NCBI RefSeq assembly: GCF_014237835.1
Contig: NZ_JACJVI010000001.1
Location: forward strand, 310,001-374,000
Length of the DNA stretch: 64,000 nucleotides
Origin: Rhizobium sp. AQ_MP
Lineage (GTDB): Bacteria; Pseudomonadota; Alphaproteobacteria; Rhizobiales; Rhizobiaceae
Direction of reading: 5' to 3'
Position numbers and translations under genes: made by a program. Shown one piece after another: positions 42,598 through 51,588 of this stretch (its first letter is position 1; every line of letters starts with the position of its first letter). The notes beneath the pieces are model-generated. The model did no database searches, had not been told where the DNA came from, and saw only the letters and a program-made list of their open reading frames with translations.

Positions 42598-44511
42598 TCA
42601 CTCTATGGCCGACAAAACAGCCCGGCTGGGGCGATGTGGTGTCTTGTTCCAGTGGAAGGGCTTCAACCTCAGCTCCACCACCGCCTTCCAGGCGGCCAGT
42701 GACACAGCCATCCAGTAAACCGGGATCGTCATCCATTTCCAGCCGACGTCCGCCTTCTCGTTTTTCGTCATGGGAGTTGCTCCCAACACGAAGAAGATGG
42801 CGTAGCTTCCGAGAATGTTGAAAATGTCCATGGCCAGCATCATCGTTGTGAACAGGCTTGGCTCTGTCGAGGGAGGCTGCAACAGGGAGATCACCAGCAG
42901 GGTCAGGAAGACGATGAGACCCGGATGGCTGAGGGCGGCGACCAACATGCCGCCGACCAGTAGTTGGAAGACCAGGAAAGCCGGCCAGCCCATGTCGTGT
43001 ACCGTTTGCAGGGGGTTGCGCATCAGGACCAGCCAGGTCTGCAACCAGCCTTTGTACCAGCGCGTTCGTTGGGCCAGCCAGACGCGGAATTCAGTCGGGG
43101 CATCCTCATGGGTCGGCAGCGTCAGCGTGGAGGAGCGGTAGCCCATCCGATAGAGACGCATACCCAGATCCGCGTCTTCGGTCACGTTGTAGGGATCCCA
43201 GCCGCCGCTTTCTCTGAGAAGCTCGGTCTTGAAATGGTTTGAGGTTCCGCCGAGTGGCAGCGGCATGCGATGATAGCCGAGGGCCGGCAGCAGGCGGCGA
43301 AACAGCGCGGAATATTCAAGTGCAAAGACGGCACTGATCCAGCTGTCTCGAGCGTTGCCGATCACCAGCGGTGCCTGCAGGCATGCAAGATCCGGTGGAC
43401 CGAGCCGGAACGCATGATAGGCTTCCCGGAGTTGTTGCGGATGCGGACGATCCTCTGCATCGTAGATCGTAAGGAAGGCGCCGCGTGCGCCGGCCAGGGC
43501 GTAGGTGAGGGCCTTGGGCTTGGTGCGAGGCGCCATCGCAGGCACGACGACAACTTCCACATGAGGGCCAGGTTTCGCTTGGCGGATCGCCTCGATCGTC
43601 GCGAAATCGTCAGTCTCGCAGACCAGTTTCACGTCGAGAAGACTGCGCGGCCAGTCGAGCTTATCGAGCGCTGCAAGAAGCTGCGGCACGACATCGGCCT
43701 CACGATAAAGCGCCACCATCACCGTGTAGATCGGTAGAACCTCGCTGTCATGCTCCAGCCTCGCCTCCGATATGGGGTGGCGTCGTCCATGGGTGACGAC
43801 TGCCAAACGCAGCATGAGTGCCGCGGCATGAAAAAGGGAGAGGGCCAGATGGCTCGCGACAGCGGCAAGCATCGGTGCCATCATTGCAAGCAGGCACAAA
43901 AGGCACAGACCGGTACCGGCGACGAAACCCTGGTCGCCAGTCACGACGAGCCGCGCTGAAAGAGGTTGAAGCCTGTCGAACAATCCCCGCACGGCGTGAG
44001 CCACGCGCCTGTTTTCGCCGATTTTCCAACTCGCACGCCGGATGGCGCTTGGCGTCGTCAGCACAAGACTGCCTGCTCCATGACCATGGCGGCCAAAGCG
44101 CCTGGCCAGGCCTTCCATGTGAACAATCTGCGGAGCAATGGCCATCACCGGAGGCCTGTCGCTGTAATGCAGCCGCAGCATCCTCGGCTCCGCAAGCTGT
44201 GTGTCGCTATGGGCGTAGTCCACGAGCAGCGATAGGTCGATGTCTGGCAGAAACTGCAGACCGTACATCCGCGCGAGGCCTGCGAAATATGCCTCTTCCT
44301 CGATGAGGCCGCTTGCGAGGAGTTCCGCTTCGACACTGGTACCGTTGGCGGATGCCCGTTTGGCCATGCGAGCGATCAGCGGTTTCGAAATGCCCAGCAT
44401 ATGCAGCAAGCGTGCTTCGCATTTCAGTTGGGTCCATGTCTGTGCATCGGGCGCGCCTTCTGCGCTCCGCCGGACTTGCCCCCGCTCAGATCCGAGGCGC
44501 GCGGGAACCAT
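42598..44511 (-). CDS. Membrane glycosyltransferase family 2 with N-terminal MshEN-like domain
   Basis: The product has about 637 residues from ATG 44511; 44556 or 44577 are alternative starts. An N-terminal segment (about 35-93: GTSVEAELLASGLIEEEAYFAGLARMYGLQFL) resembles the MshEN/GSPII_E-N fold. Two membrane helices follow, then a GT2 catalytic domain with YDAEDRPHP, TEDADLG and QRTRWYKG, the D,D,(Q/R)xxRW pattern of processive synthases, and a C-terminal membrane part. It probably makes or exports a beta-linked polysaccharide. In NfrB an MshEN domain binds c-di-GMP, but the binding residues here are not clearly conserved. It is divergent from an orphan solute-binding protein. Confidence 0.82.
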   Translation of the reverse strand: MVPARLGSERGQVRRSAEGAPDAQTWTQLKCEARLLHMLGISKPLIARMAKRASANGTSVEAELLASGLIEEEAYFAGLARMYGLQFLPDIDLSLLVDYAHSDTQLAEPRMLRLHYSDRPPVMAIAPQIVHMEGLARRFGRHGHGAGSLVLTTPSAIRRASWKIGENRRVAHAVRGLFDRLQPLSARLVVTGDQGFVAGTGLCLLCLLAMMAPMLAAVASHLALSLFHAAALMLRLAVVTHGRRHPISEARLEHDSEVLPIYTVMVALYREADVVPQLLAALDKLDWPRSLLDVKLVCETDDFATIEAIRQAKPGPHVEVVVVPAMAPRTKPKALTYALAGARGAFLTIYDAEDRPHPQQLREAYHAFRLGPPDLACLQAPLVIGNARDSWISAVFALEYSALFRRLLPALGYHRMPLPLGGTSNHFKTELLRESGGWDPYNVTEDADLGMRLYRMGYRSSTLTLPTHEDAPTEFRVWLAQRTRWYKGWLQTWLVLMRNPLQTVHDMGWPAFLVFQLLVGGMLVAALSHPGLIVFLTLLVISLLQPPSTEPSLFTTMMLAMDIFNILGSYAIFFVLGATPMTKNEKADVGWKWMTIPVYWMAVSLAAWKAVVELRLKPFHWNKTPHRPSRAVLSAIE

Positions 44512-44594
44512 CCGCGGGCCGTATTCCCTCGTCCACACCAAGCTGCTACACGTCATCCCGTTCGGACGACGCCCCACCCTGACCCCGGTTGAAG

Positions 44595-45476
44595 ATGATA
44601 GAGATGCGCGGCAAAGTTACATCCCTAGATTTAGTTGGGTTGTGGCTCTTCGGATTGGCCTTTTTCGCGATGCTGGTGTTGTCCGCGTCGCCAGCGCGAT
44701 CGCAAAACACCGAATTGCCGGTTCTTTTCGACGCACGCGAACGGCTGGTCCGCCCCGATGTGAGCGGGGTGCTCCGTCTGCGCTTCCTGACCACGACCGA
44801 CTTTCCGCCGTTCAACTTCATTGATCAGACTGGGCGACTGACCGGTTTCCACATCGATCTCGCGCGGGCGCTCTGTGATGAACTCGGGCTTCAGGCGCGT
44901 TGTCAGGTCCAGGCACTGCCCTATGGCCAATTGAGTTCGGCCCTGGAAGCCGGCCAGGGCGAGGCGGTGATCGCCGGCGTCGCAGTGACGGAGCAACTGC
45001 GCGAGAAATTCAACTTCACGCGGCCTTATCTCTTGTTGCCCGCACGGTTCCTGATGCGAAATGACACTGCGCTGACCCGACAGAATGCAGAAGGCCTTGC
45101 AGGCAAAAGGGTCGGTGTTGTCAGGAATACGTCACATGAGGCAATGCTTCGGGCCTTCTTCCCCAGCATGTCTCCGACCACCTTCGAAGATCAGGCCTCG
45201 TTGATGACGGGCCTCAGGGAAAAACAGGTAGAGGCGGTCTTCGCCGATGCCCTCCAACTCTCCTTCTGGATGATGAGCCCTGCGGCAGCCGGGTGCTGCC
45301 GTTTCCTCGATGGCCCCTTCCTCTCGGAGCGGCATCTCGGAGAAGGCATGACGATCATGGTTGGCGGACAGGACGGAAGCCTCGCCGCCGCGCTTGAGAG
45401 TGCGCTGGCGGCCGTTTCGGAAGACGGGCGGCTGGAGGAAATATACCTCCGATACTTCCCGGCTGGCCTCTTTTAA
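44595..45476 (+). CDS. Orphan family 3 (amino acid-type) solute-binding protein
   Basis: The product has about 293 residues; ATG 44595 or 44604 may be the start, and no clear ribosome site decides. A signal peptide or anchor (LVGLWLFGLAFFAMLVLSASPARS) is followed by the SBP_bac_3 fold: FLTTTDFPPFNFIDQTGRLTGFHIDLARALC, then GEAVIAGVAVTEQLREKFNFTRPY. No permease or ATPase gene is adjacent, so it may serve a remote transporter or as a sensor. It converges with the TerB-like gene, 6 bases apart. Confidence 0.82.
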   Translation: MIEMRGKVTSLDLVGLWLFGLAFFAMLVLSASPARSQNTELPVLFDARERLVRPDVSGVLRLRFLTTTDFPPFNFIDQTGRLTGFHIDLARALCDELGLQARCQVQALPYGQLSSALEAGQGEAVIAGVAVTEQLREKFNFTRPYLLLPARFLMRNDTALTRQNAEGLAGKRVGVVRNTSHEAMLRAFFPSMSPTTFEDQASLMTGLREKQVEAVFADALQLSFWMMSPAAAGCCRFLDGPFLSERHLGEGMTIMVGGQDGSLAAALESALAAVSEDGRLEEIYLRYFPAGLF

Positions 45477-45482
45477 GACCTG

Positions 45483-45896
45483 TCAGATCCGTCGATAGCG
45501 CGCGGAAGCGCTCCGCTCCAGAGCGGCGCAGGTGAGCTTGTCGAGTTCCAGTCGATCCCGCAACAACTGCAGGAGGCGCACCTCTTCGGCACGGATCGCC
45601 AGATCGACAGCGATGATTTCCACAGCCAGAGCATAGGCCGTTTCGTGCAGCCAGTCTGGCAGGGCATCGCGAATGGTCTCGAGCGCGATATCCAGCCCCT
45701 CGGGGCCCGACAGCAAGCCAGCGCAGCGCTGGGAAACCTCAATCAAGCGTTCCTTGTCGAAGTTTTCAAAGACCGGAAGGATGTCGATCAGTTGGCCGAT
45801 ACGCACAAGTTCTTTTTCGGCCATGGCATTATCGACGGCGGACGCCATGACCATGACGAAGATCAGGGCTTCTTCCGGAGAGACGGGCTTGTTCAT
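45483..45896 (-). CDS. TerB-like tellurite resistance family protein
   Basis: The product has 137 residues from the ATG at 45896; an in-frame ATG at 45968 would add 24 hydrophilic residues. It is all-helical with SPEEALIFVMVMASAVDNAMAEKELVRIG and AVDLAIRAEEVRLLQLLRDRLELD, the paired acidic motifs of the TerB fold that bind metal. Rhizobial members are common but not tied to tellurite resistance here, since no other ter gene is present. Confidence 0.78.
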   Translation of the reverse strand: MNKPVSPEEALIFVMVMASAVDNAMAEKELVRIGQLIDILPVFENFDKERLIEVSQRCAGLLSGPEGLDIALETIRDALPDWLHETAYALAVEIIAVDLAIRAEEVRLLQLLRDRLELDKLTCAALERSASARYRRI

Positions 45897-45969
45897 GTAG
45901 GATGGTTTCCAGTTGCAGTAGCGCTGAGAGTAGGAGGCGGGCTGGGGTGATTCAAGGGATTGGGCCATG

Positions 45970-46683
45970 TCATCTTACAGGCTCACCAAAAAGCCCGCGT
46001 CTTGCGGCGCGGGCTTCTTCGGTGAGGACGGCGAGGGGCGAATCCTTTTCCGCTTCGGCCCAACCATATTTTGCAAGCCAGGACGAAACATCCTGAACGC
46101 CGACCCAGCATCGCGTCCGGATCTCTCCCTGCCAGCTTGTCGATCCGGTTTCGCAGGAGAGCGACCGGTTGCGCAGAAAGAGCCGCTGCTGTGTCCTCGC
46201 CATGGCCCCGCATGGCCAGGGAGTGCTGTCTGCGGCAAGGCAGGTACGGTCGGGCGGTGTTTCGATGATATCAGCGAGCCTGACCCGTTGGTCACGTCCG
46301 AAGGTCACGACACCTGCGGCAACGCTTGCCGGTCGATGCAACAGCACGACCCGGGGCTTTGTGCGGCTGGCAGTCTCCGACAAGGGCGCTCGCGGTGCGA
46401 CCCTTTCAAGATTGCCGTCATCGGCGAAAGCCGGAGAGCCAAAGACATCGGGCTGGATCGCACGCACTTCGCGGCGCGGCACGGTCTCGGGGGAAGGCCC
46501 CGGCAGGTCGGACGACAAGGCGCCCATTTCCGGCAGCTCAAGCTCAGACGGGTCCGGAACGTCGAGATCTTCGATATTGTAATCCACCGGGTCTTCGCGC
46601 AAAGCAGCGCCTGCGGCCATCACGAGACTGGCCCACAAAACAAGCCCGACCGCGCCTACGATGAAGGTGCCGATCCCTCGCAT
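45970..46683 (-). CDS. Exported thermonuclease-like protein
   Basis: The product has 237 residues. An N-terminal membrane helix (IGTFIVGAVGLVLWASLVMAAG) and an acidic linker are followed by an SNase-related domain (about 130-235) with QRVRLADIIETPP, WPCGAMARTQQRLFLRNRSLSCE and WLAKYGWAEAEKD. The active-site pattern differs from staphylococcal nuclease: the expected Asp/Glu/Arg set is not clearly complete, so catalysis is doubtful. It lies 13 bases downstream of the S24 regulator gene, so probably co-transcribed with it. Confidence 0.72.
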   Translation of the reverse strand: MRGIGTFIVGAVGLVLWASLVMAAGAALREDPVDYNIEDLDVPDPSELELPEMGALSSDLPGPSPETVPRREVRAIQPDVFGSPAFADDGNLERVAPRAPLSETASRTKPRVVLLHRPASVAAGVVTFGRDQRVRLADIIETPPDRTCLAADSTPWPCGAMARTQQRLFLRNRSLSCETGSTSWQGEIRTRCWVGVQDVSSWLAKYGWAEAEKDSPLAVLTEEARAARRGLFGEPVR

Positions 46684-46696
46684 TAGGTCCGTTTTC

Positions 46697-47365
46697 CTAT
46701 TGGCTCGCCCAGATGATCCGTGCCACCCATTCGACGTCGCTGGTGTCGAGGGTGCGCGGCGGATGATCGGGGTTGAGCGACTGCAGTTCGATGGACTTGG
46801 CGCTCTGCCGGGCAAGGATCTTGGCCATGACTTCGCCCTCCCGGGTCTTGACCACGACGCGGTCGCCACGCCGAACCTGGGCACCGGGCTCAACGATCAG
46901 GATGTCGCCATCGCGGTACAGCGGCTTCATGCTCTCGCCCTGCACCTCAAGCGCATAGACGCCGTTGTTGCGGCCGGGGGCCGCGGGAAACTCGACGAGA
47001 TCCCACCCCTGGCCGGCCGGAAAACCGCCATCGTCGAAGAAGCCGCCGGCCCCCGCCTGAGCCATGCCGAGCAGGGGGATGGAGCTCGTCTGAGGCGGAA
47101 ATGTGCCTTGGGGCAGGGGGCTGCCGCGCAAGGCTTCGGGCGAGATATAGCGCATGAACTGGTCGAGGCTGGCGCCGGTCGCCTCCAGCACCTTGGCGAT
47201 GGACTCCGTCGACGGCCAGCGCATGCGCCCGTCCGCGCCAACGCGCTTGGATTTGTTGAAGGACGTGGGGTCAAGGCCCGCCCGGCGCGCAAGGCCCGAG
47301 GGCGTCAGCGAATGCTGCTCCGCCAGCCGATCGATCGCGGCCCATATGCTGTCATGCGATAGCAT
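46697..47365 (-). CDS. XRE-type regulator with S24 peptidase domain
   Basis: The product has 222 residues. An N-terminal helix-turn-helix (about 15-75, LTPSGLARRAGLDPTSFNKSKR) is followed by a LexA/CI-type S24 domain. The nucleophile Ser is in VQGESMKPLYRDGD and the general-base Lys in EGEVMAKIL. An Ala-Gly pair in GMAQAGAGG could be the self-cleavage site. It resembles chromosomal S24 repressors of alphaproteobacteria; no phage genes are nearby. It may respond to DNA damage or act without cleavage. Confidence 0.87.
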   Translation of the reverse strand: MLSHDSIWAAIDRLAEQHSLTPSGLARRAGLDPTSFNKSKRVGADGRMRWPSTESIAKVLEATGASLDQFMRYISPEALRGSPLPQGTFPPQTSSIPLLGMAQAGAGGFFDDGGFPAGQGWDLVEFPAAPGRNNGVYALEVQGESMKPLYRDGDILIVEPGAQVRRGDRVVVKTREGEVMAKILARQSAKSIELQSLNPDHPPRTLDTSDVEWVARIIWASQ

Positions 47366-47481
47366 GTTCGCGCCTCTTCAAGCCGGAACACCTTTGATCC
47401 CCGGTCCGGCACTGGCGAAAACAATAGACGAGCAGACCCCGTTCGTAAAGCAAAAAGGAATAAAATCCTCTGCTGTGCCGA

Positions 47482-48129
47482 TCAGGCAACCATGGCCATG
47501 TTGATCTTGCCCAGCTGGATGACGGCCTGGGTCCGGCTGTCGACCTTGAGCTTCAGAAGGATCGCCGAAACATGCGCCTTGATGGTCGCTTCGGAAACCC
47601 CGAGCTCATAGGCGATCTGCTTGTTGAGCAGACCTTCGCCAAGCATGCCGAGCACGCGGCTCTGCTGCGGAGTGAGCGTGCGCAGGCGGTTGATCAGGTC
47701 GGCGACATCCGGATCGGTTTCCTGGCCGCCCTGATAGCTTGTCGGCGTTGCGATATCGCCTTCGAGCACCGACTGGATGCTTGAGCGGATCTCGTCGATC
47801 CCGGCTGACTTGGAGATGAAGCCGGACGCGCCGAGTTCCAGCGCCCGGCGGATGGTGACGGAATCGTCGGTTGCGGAAACGATGACGAGTGGCAGGCTTG
47901 CAAACTCCGCCCGAAGCGCCATCAGGCCGGAAAAGCCTGATACCCCGGGCATGGCAAGATCGAGCAGCATGAGGTCTGCGTCAGGATGGTCGGATGCCGC
48001 CTTGCGGGCGGCCTCGAAATCGCCGGCCTCGATGATGGTTTGCGTGCCGTCTATGCCGGTCACGGCCTGGCGCAGGGCGCCGCGGAAAAGCGGATGGTCG
48101 TCGGCGATGATAAAGGTCGATGCAGCCAT
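47482..48129 (-). CDS. NarL/LuxR-family response regulator
   Basis: The product has 215 residues. The receiver has IADDHPLF, phosphoacceptor Asp in LMLLDLAMPG, Thr/Ser in IVSAT and Lys in FISKSA. A LuxR-type helix-turn-helix follows (LTPQQSRVLGMLGEGLLNKQIAYELGVSEATIKAHVS). Start 48129 follows GGGAGGGGG. No cognate kinase is adjacent, so the partner is encoded elsewhere. Confidence 0.9.
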   Translation of the reverse strand: MAASTFIIADDHPLFRGALRQAVTGIDGTQTIIEAGDFEAARKAASDHPDADLMLLDLAMPGVSGFSGLMALRAEFASLPLVIVSATDDSVTIRRALELGASGFISKSAGIDEIRSSIQSVLEGDIATPTSYQGGQETDPDVADLINRLRTLTPQQSRVLGMLGEGLLNKQIAYELGVSEATIKAHVSAILLKLKVDSRTQAVIQLGKINMAMVA

Positions 48130-48249
48130 GTCAAAGCCCCCTCCCAAGAGCGATGTCATATTGCGCACGATTGCGTGGTTATCTTTTAGCGCTTGGCGAG
48201 GCACTAGACAATGGTCGTGCAACGAATGGGCGAGAAGGATCTCGAGGGA

Positions 48250-48681
48250 TCAGGTCCGGTCGGGAACGGTGCCCTGCTGGTTTTCCTGCTGCTCACCCTG
48301 AAACTCCTGTACGAGACCGAAGAAGGCCCGCATGAAGCGTTCCATGATGCCGATTGACCGGTCGATTTCCGCGTCGCTCGGAAGCTCGCCACTGCCGGCA
48401 GTCGTCCCGTCCGCAATCTGCTTTTCCAGCGCCTCGACGCGCTTTTCAAGCCGTGCGAGATCTTCGTCGTAAGCCGCCCGCTCGTCCGCCGCCATCCGGC
48501 AGGTGAGCGTGCCATCGGCCTCGGTGCAGAGCGTCACAGCGCCTGTCTGGCGATCGAGCCGCACGAAGCCGCTTTCCGATTTCTCCAGCGTATAGCGATC
48601 CGTATTGGTCTCCTGCGCAACGGCAACAGGGATGCCCGCTGCCAGCAGCAAAACCGCAAAAGCCGTTCTTCGGATGATCAT
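48250..48681 (-). CDS. Exported hypothetical protein with coiled coil
   Basis: The product has 143 residues with a signal peptide (cleavage near AVAQ-ETN). A short module YTLEKSESGFVRLDRQTGAVTLC...LTCRM has two cysteines likely to form a disulfide. A coiled coil (DLARLEKRVEALEKQI) and a Gln/Glu-rich tail follow. It is a recurrent small exported protein in rhizobia, of unknown function. Confidence 0.78.
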   Translation of the reverse strand: MIIRRTAFAVLLLAAGIPVAVAQETNTDRYTLEKSESGFVRLDRQTGAVTLCTEADGTLTCRMAADERAAYDEDLARLEKRVEALEKQIADGTTAGSGELPSDAEIDRSIGIMERFMRAFFGLVQEFQGEQQENQQGTVPDRT

Positions 48682-48782
48682 CTTTAGTGTCTCCTCCTGT
48701 CGTCAGTCTTGCCGGGCGTGGACATTTGTCGACGTTTGCGGCAAACCCGCCTCGACCCTCATGATCTGCGAGAGACCGAACC

Positions 48783-49139
48783 TTGGACAAGAGCATATAC
48801 AAGATCGTGCCGCGAGAATTATGGCAGCCAGCCCGCGTGGCGGGTGTTTTCAAGGGCGCGCCGATCGATCTCAAGGACGGTTACATCCATTTCTCGACGG
48901 CCGCCCAGGCCGTTGAGACGGCCCGGCTGCATTTCGCCGGTCAGTCCGATCTTCTGCTGGTGGCGGTTGATGCCACCCTTTTCGGTGACGCTTTGAAGTG
49001 GGAAGCCTCGCGCGGCGGTGATCTGTTCCCGCATCTTTATGCCGACCTGCCCTTCGATGCAGTGCTCTGGGAAAAGCCCCTGGCCCTTGGTGAGGATGGC
49101 CTGCATGTCTTTCCAAGCCTGACCGGGGAGAAGCCGTGA
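48783..49139 (+). CDS. DUF952-family protein
   Basis: The product has 118 residues beginning at TTG 48783 (DKSIYKIVP); no better in-frame ATG is near. DUF952 features are IYKIVPRELW, DGYIHFSTAAQAVETARLHFAG and LLLVAVDATLF. The family's His/Ser pattern resembles small ADP-ribosyl or aminoacyl-type folds, but the function is unknown. Its stop overlaps the pyrD start (TGATG), so the two are translated together. Confidence 0.86.
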   Translation: MDKSIYKIVPRELWQPARVAGVFKGAPIDLKDGYIHFSTAAQAVETARLHFAGQSDLLLVAVDATLFGDALKWEASRGGDLFPHLYADLPFDAVLWEKPLALGEDGLHVFPSLTGEKP

Positions 49140-50227
49140 TGTCCGATCTCTTTTCGCTCGGCCGTCGCGGCCTCTTCCTCTTCGATGCCGAGACGGCCCA
49201 TGGGCTTTCGATTGCGGCTCTGAAGACGGGGCTCGTTCCGGCCTGCAAGGCCGCAGCCGATCCGCGCCTGGCCCAGACGGTAGCCGGAATTCGCTTCCCG
49301 AACTCGCTCGGCATGGCTGCCGGCTATGACAAGAATGCCGAAGTGCCGGACGCTCTTCTGTCGCTCGGTTTCGGTTTTGCCGAGGTCGGCACGCTGACGC
49401 CGAAGCCCCAGGCCGGCAATCCGAAGCCGCGCATCTTCCGCCTGGAGCGCGACCATGCGGTGATCAACCGCCTTGGCTTCAACAACGGGGGCCATGCAGC
49501 AGCCCTTGCCCGGCTCTCAGCACGACGCAACCGTCCCGGCATCGTCGGCGTCAACATCGGCGCCAACAAGGATGCGACGGACCGTATCGCCGACTATGTT
49601 GCCGGCATCCGCCGCTTCTATTCCGTCGCGACCTACTTCACCGCGAATATCTCCTCGCCCAACACGCCTGGTCTGCGCGACCTGCAGGCCAAGGAAAGCC
49701 TTGATGCGCTCCTATCGGCTGTGCTGACCGCCCGCTCGGAAGAGGGCCTGAAGGCAGGCAAACGCCTGCCGGTCTTCCTGAAGATCGCGCCCGATCTGAC
49801 GGAAGAGGGCATGGACGACATCGCCGAGGTCGTGGCGGCCCACGATCTCGATGGTCTGATCGTTTCCAATACGACGCTGTCCCGCGATGGCCTGACCGAT
49901 CCTACCCTTGCGGGCGAGGCGGGTGGCCTCTCTGGCGCCCCGCTCTTCGACAAGTCCACCGCCGTGCTTGCCCGCATGCGCAAACGCGTCGGACCGACCC
50001 TGCCGATCATCGGCGTCGGGGGTGTCTCCTCGGCGGAAACGGCGCTCGAAAAGATCCGTGCCGGCGCCGACCTCGTGCAGCTTTACTCCTGCATGGTCTA
50101 TGAGGGCCCGGCCCTGCCGGGGCGCATTGTCCGGGGCCTGTCGAGCTTGCTCGACCACGAGCAGGTCGCGAGCATCCGCGAATTGCGGGATTCAAGGCTT
50201 GATCACTGGCTGTCGGTAAAGGTCTGA
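49139..50227 (+). CDS. pyrD: Dihydroorotate dehydrogenase (quinone), class 2
   Basis: The product has 362 residues with a short N-terminal membrane-associating helix. FMN and catalytic motifs are visible: SLGMAAGYDKNAE, NRLGFNNGG, NISSPNTPGLRDLQ with the catalytic Ser, VSNTTL and PIIGVGGVSS. It passes electrons from dihydroorotate to quinone at the inner membrane, the step between PyrC and PyrE. It overlaps the end of the MATE gene on the opposite strand by 25 bases. Confidence 0.96.
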   Translation: MSDLFSLGRRGLFLFDAETAHGLSIAALKTGLVPACKAAADPRLAQTVAGIRFPNSLGMAAGYDKNAEVPDALLSLGFGFAEVGTLTPKPQAGNPKPRIFRLERDHAVINRLGFNNGGHAAALARLSARRNRPGIVGVNIGANKDATDRIADYVAGIRRFYSVATYFTANISSPNTPGLRDLQAKESLDALLSAVLTARSEEGLKAGKRLPVFLKIAPDLTEEGMDDIAEVVAAHDLDGLIVSNTTLSRDGLTDPTLAGEAGGLSGAPLFDKSTAVLARMRKRVGPTLPIIGVGGVSSAETALEKIRAGADLVQLYSCMVYEGPALPGRIVRGLSSLLDHEQVASIRELRDSRLDHWLSVKV

Positions 50228-51549
50228 TCGGTCTTCCTCTTCAGCCGCGCCAGCAACAGCAGGCCGCGTAAGGCCAGAAAGACGTTGAGCGCGATCCAGA
50301 GCCCGTGATTGTCAAACAACGGGACGAGCACGCCGACGCTGGCGAGGTAGCCGGCGAGCGCAACAAGCATCATGTTGCGCATCTCGACTGACCAGGTCGC
50401 GCCGATGAAGACGCCGTCCATGTGGAAGGCAAGTGCCCCGGTGAGCGCCGTCAGCGCCGCATAGATAAGATATGTCTCGGCAGCGCCGCGCACGTCGCCG
50501 GCCGTGGTGATGAAGCCGATGATGGCATCGCCGAAGATCAGGAAGAAGGCGACGCTCGCTAGGGCAAGACCCAGCGACCAGATGCCTGTGAGTCGGACGG
50601 CGCGTTCGAAGGCCCGTCTCTGCCGGGCTCCGATCGTCTCTCCGGTAATCTGTTCAGCAGCCGTTGCCATGCCGTCGAGATAGAAACTCGCGATCATGAA
50701 GAAGTTCATCAGCACCGCATTGGCCGCAAGCGTCACGGCGCCGAAGCCGGCGCCGATCCGGGTCATGACGGTGAAGGCCGTGATCAGCGAGAAGGTGCGG
50801 ATGAGGATATCGCGGTTCAGCCGGAACAGCGCCATCAGCTTTATCCGGTCGGTGATCATCGAGACCTGCGGCATGGCGGCCCGCCCGTAGCGCCAGAAGA
50901 CAAAGGTTAAGCCGGCAATCATCGCGATCAGTTCGCCGATGACGGTGCCCCAGGCAACACCGGCGATGCCGAAGCCAAAGGTAACGCCAAGCAGGATCGA
51001 CATGACGATGTTGACGCCATTCAGCAGGATCTGCAGCGCAAGCCCGACAGAGCCCAGCCCGCGTCCGAGCACGAAACCCAGCAGCGTGAAGTTCGTGAGC
51101 GTTACGGGTGCTGCAAGAATGCGGATGCCGATATAGGTGGCCGCAGCTGCCTGCACGCCGCCGTCCGCGCCCATCATCGACGGGCCAAAGCCCACGATGG
51201 CCGGAGACGCAACCAGGATGATGAGGCCGAAGCCAACCGACAGGACGATGGACCGCCAGAAGACGGCGAAGAGTTCGGTCGTCTCGCCGCGTCCCTGCGC
51301 CTGCGCCACAAGCGCAGTCGTCGAGGCCCGCAGGAAATTCAGGCTGGCGAAAAGCAGATCGAAGAGTGCCGCCGCGATGGCAAGCCCGGCAAGCTGGGCC
51401 GCATCACCGCTCCGTCCGACGACGGCGGTATCGGTAAGGCCGAGCAGCGGCGTGGTGACGAAACCGAGCGTCATCGGGACCGCGATCGCAAGCACGCTGC
51501 GATGACTGACCTCGATGGTTCGGGTGGAGGAAGAAGAAGGGCTGTGCAT
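50203..51549 (-). CDS. MATE-family efflux transporter
   Basis: The product has 448 residues and about 12 membrane helices. The opening motif RSVLAIAVPMTLGFVTTPLLGLTDTAVVGR and the internal FLRASTTALVAQAQGRGE are those of the DinF-like MATE branch. It is a cation-coupled exporter at the inner membrane; the substrate is unknown. The start at 51549 avoids a Pro/Arg-rich leader. The 3' end overlaps pyrD by 25 bases in convergent orientation. Confidence 0.9.
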   Translation of the reverse strand: MHSPSSSSTRTIEVSHRSVLAIAVPMTLGFVTTPLLGLTDTAVVGRSGDAAQLAGLAIAAALFDLLFASLNFLRASTTALVAQAQGRGETTELFAVFWRSIVLSVGFGLIILVASPAIVGFGPSMMGADGGVQAAAATYIGIRILAAPVTLTNFTLLGFVLGRGLGSVGLALQILLNGVNIVMSILLGVTFGFGIAGVAWGTVIGELIAMIAGLTFVFWRYGRAAMPQVSMITDRIKLMALFRLNRDILIRTFSLITAFTVMTRIGAGFGAVTLAANAVLMNFFMIASFYLDGMATAAEQITGETIGARQRRAFERAVRLTGIWSLGLALASVAFFLIFGDAIIGFITTAGDVRGAAETYLIYAALTALTGALAFHMDGVFIGATWSVEMRNMMLVALAGYLASVGVLVPLFDNHGLWIALNVFLALRGLLLLARLKRKTDQTFTDSQ

Positions 51550-51588
51550 GGATCGCTCCGGTGGGGACCGGAGCGGAGAGGGAATCAC

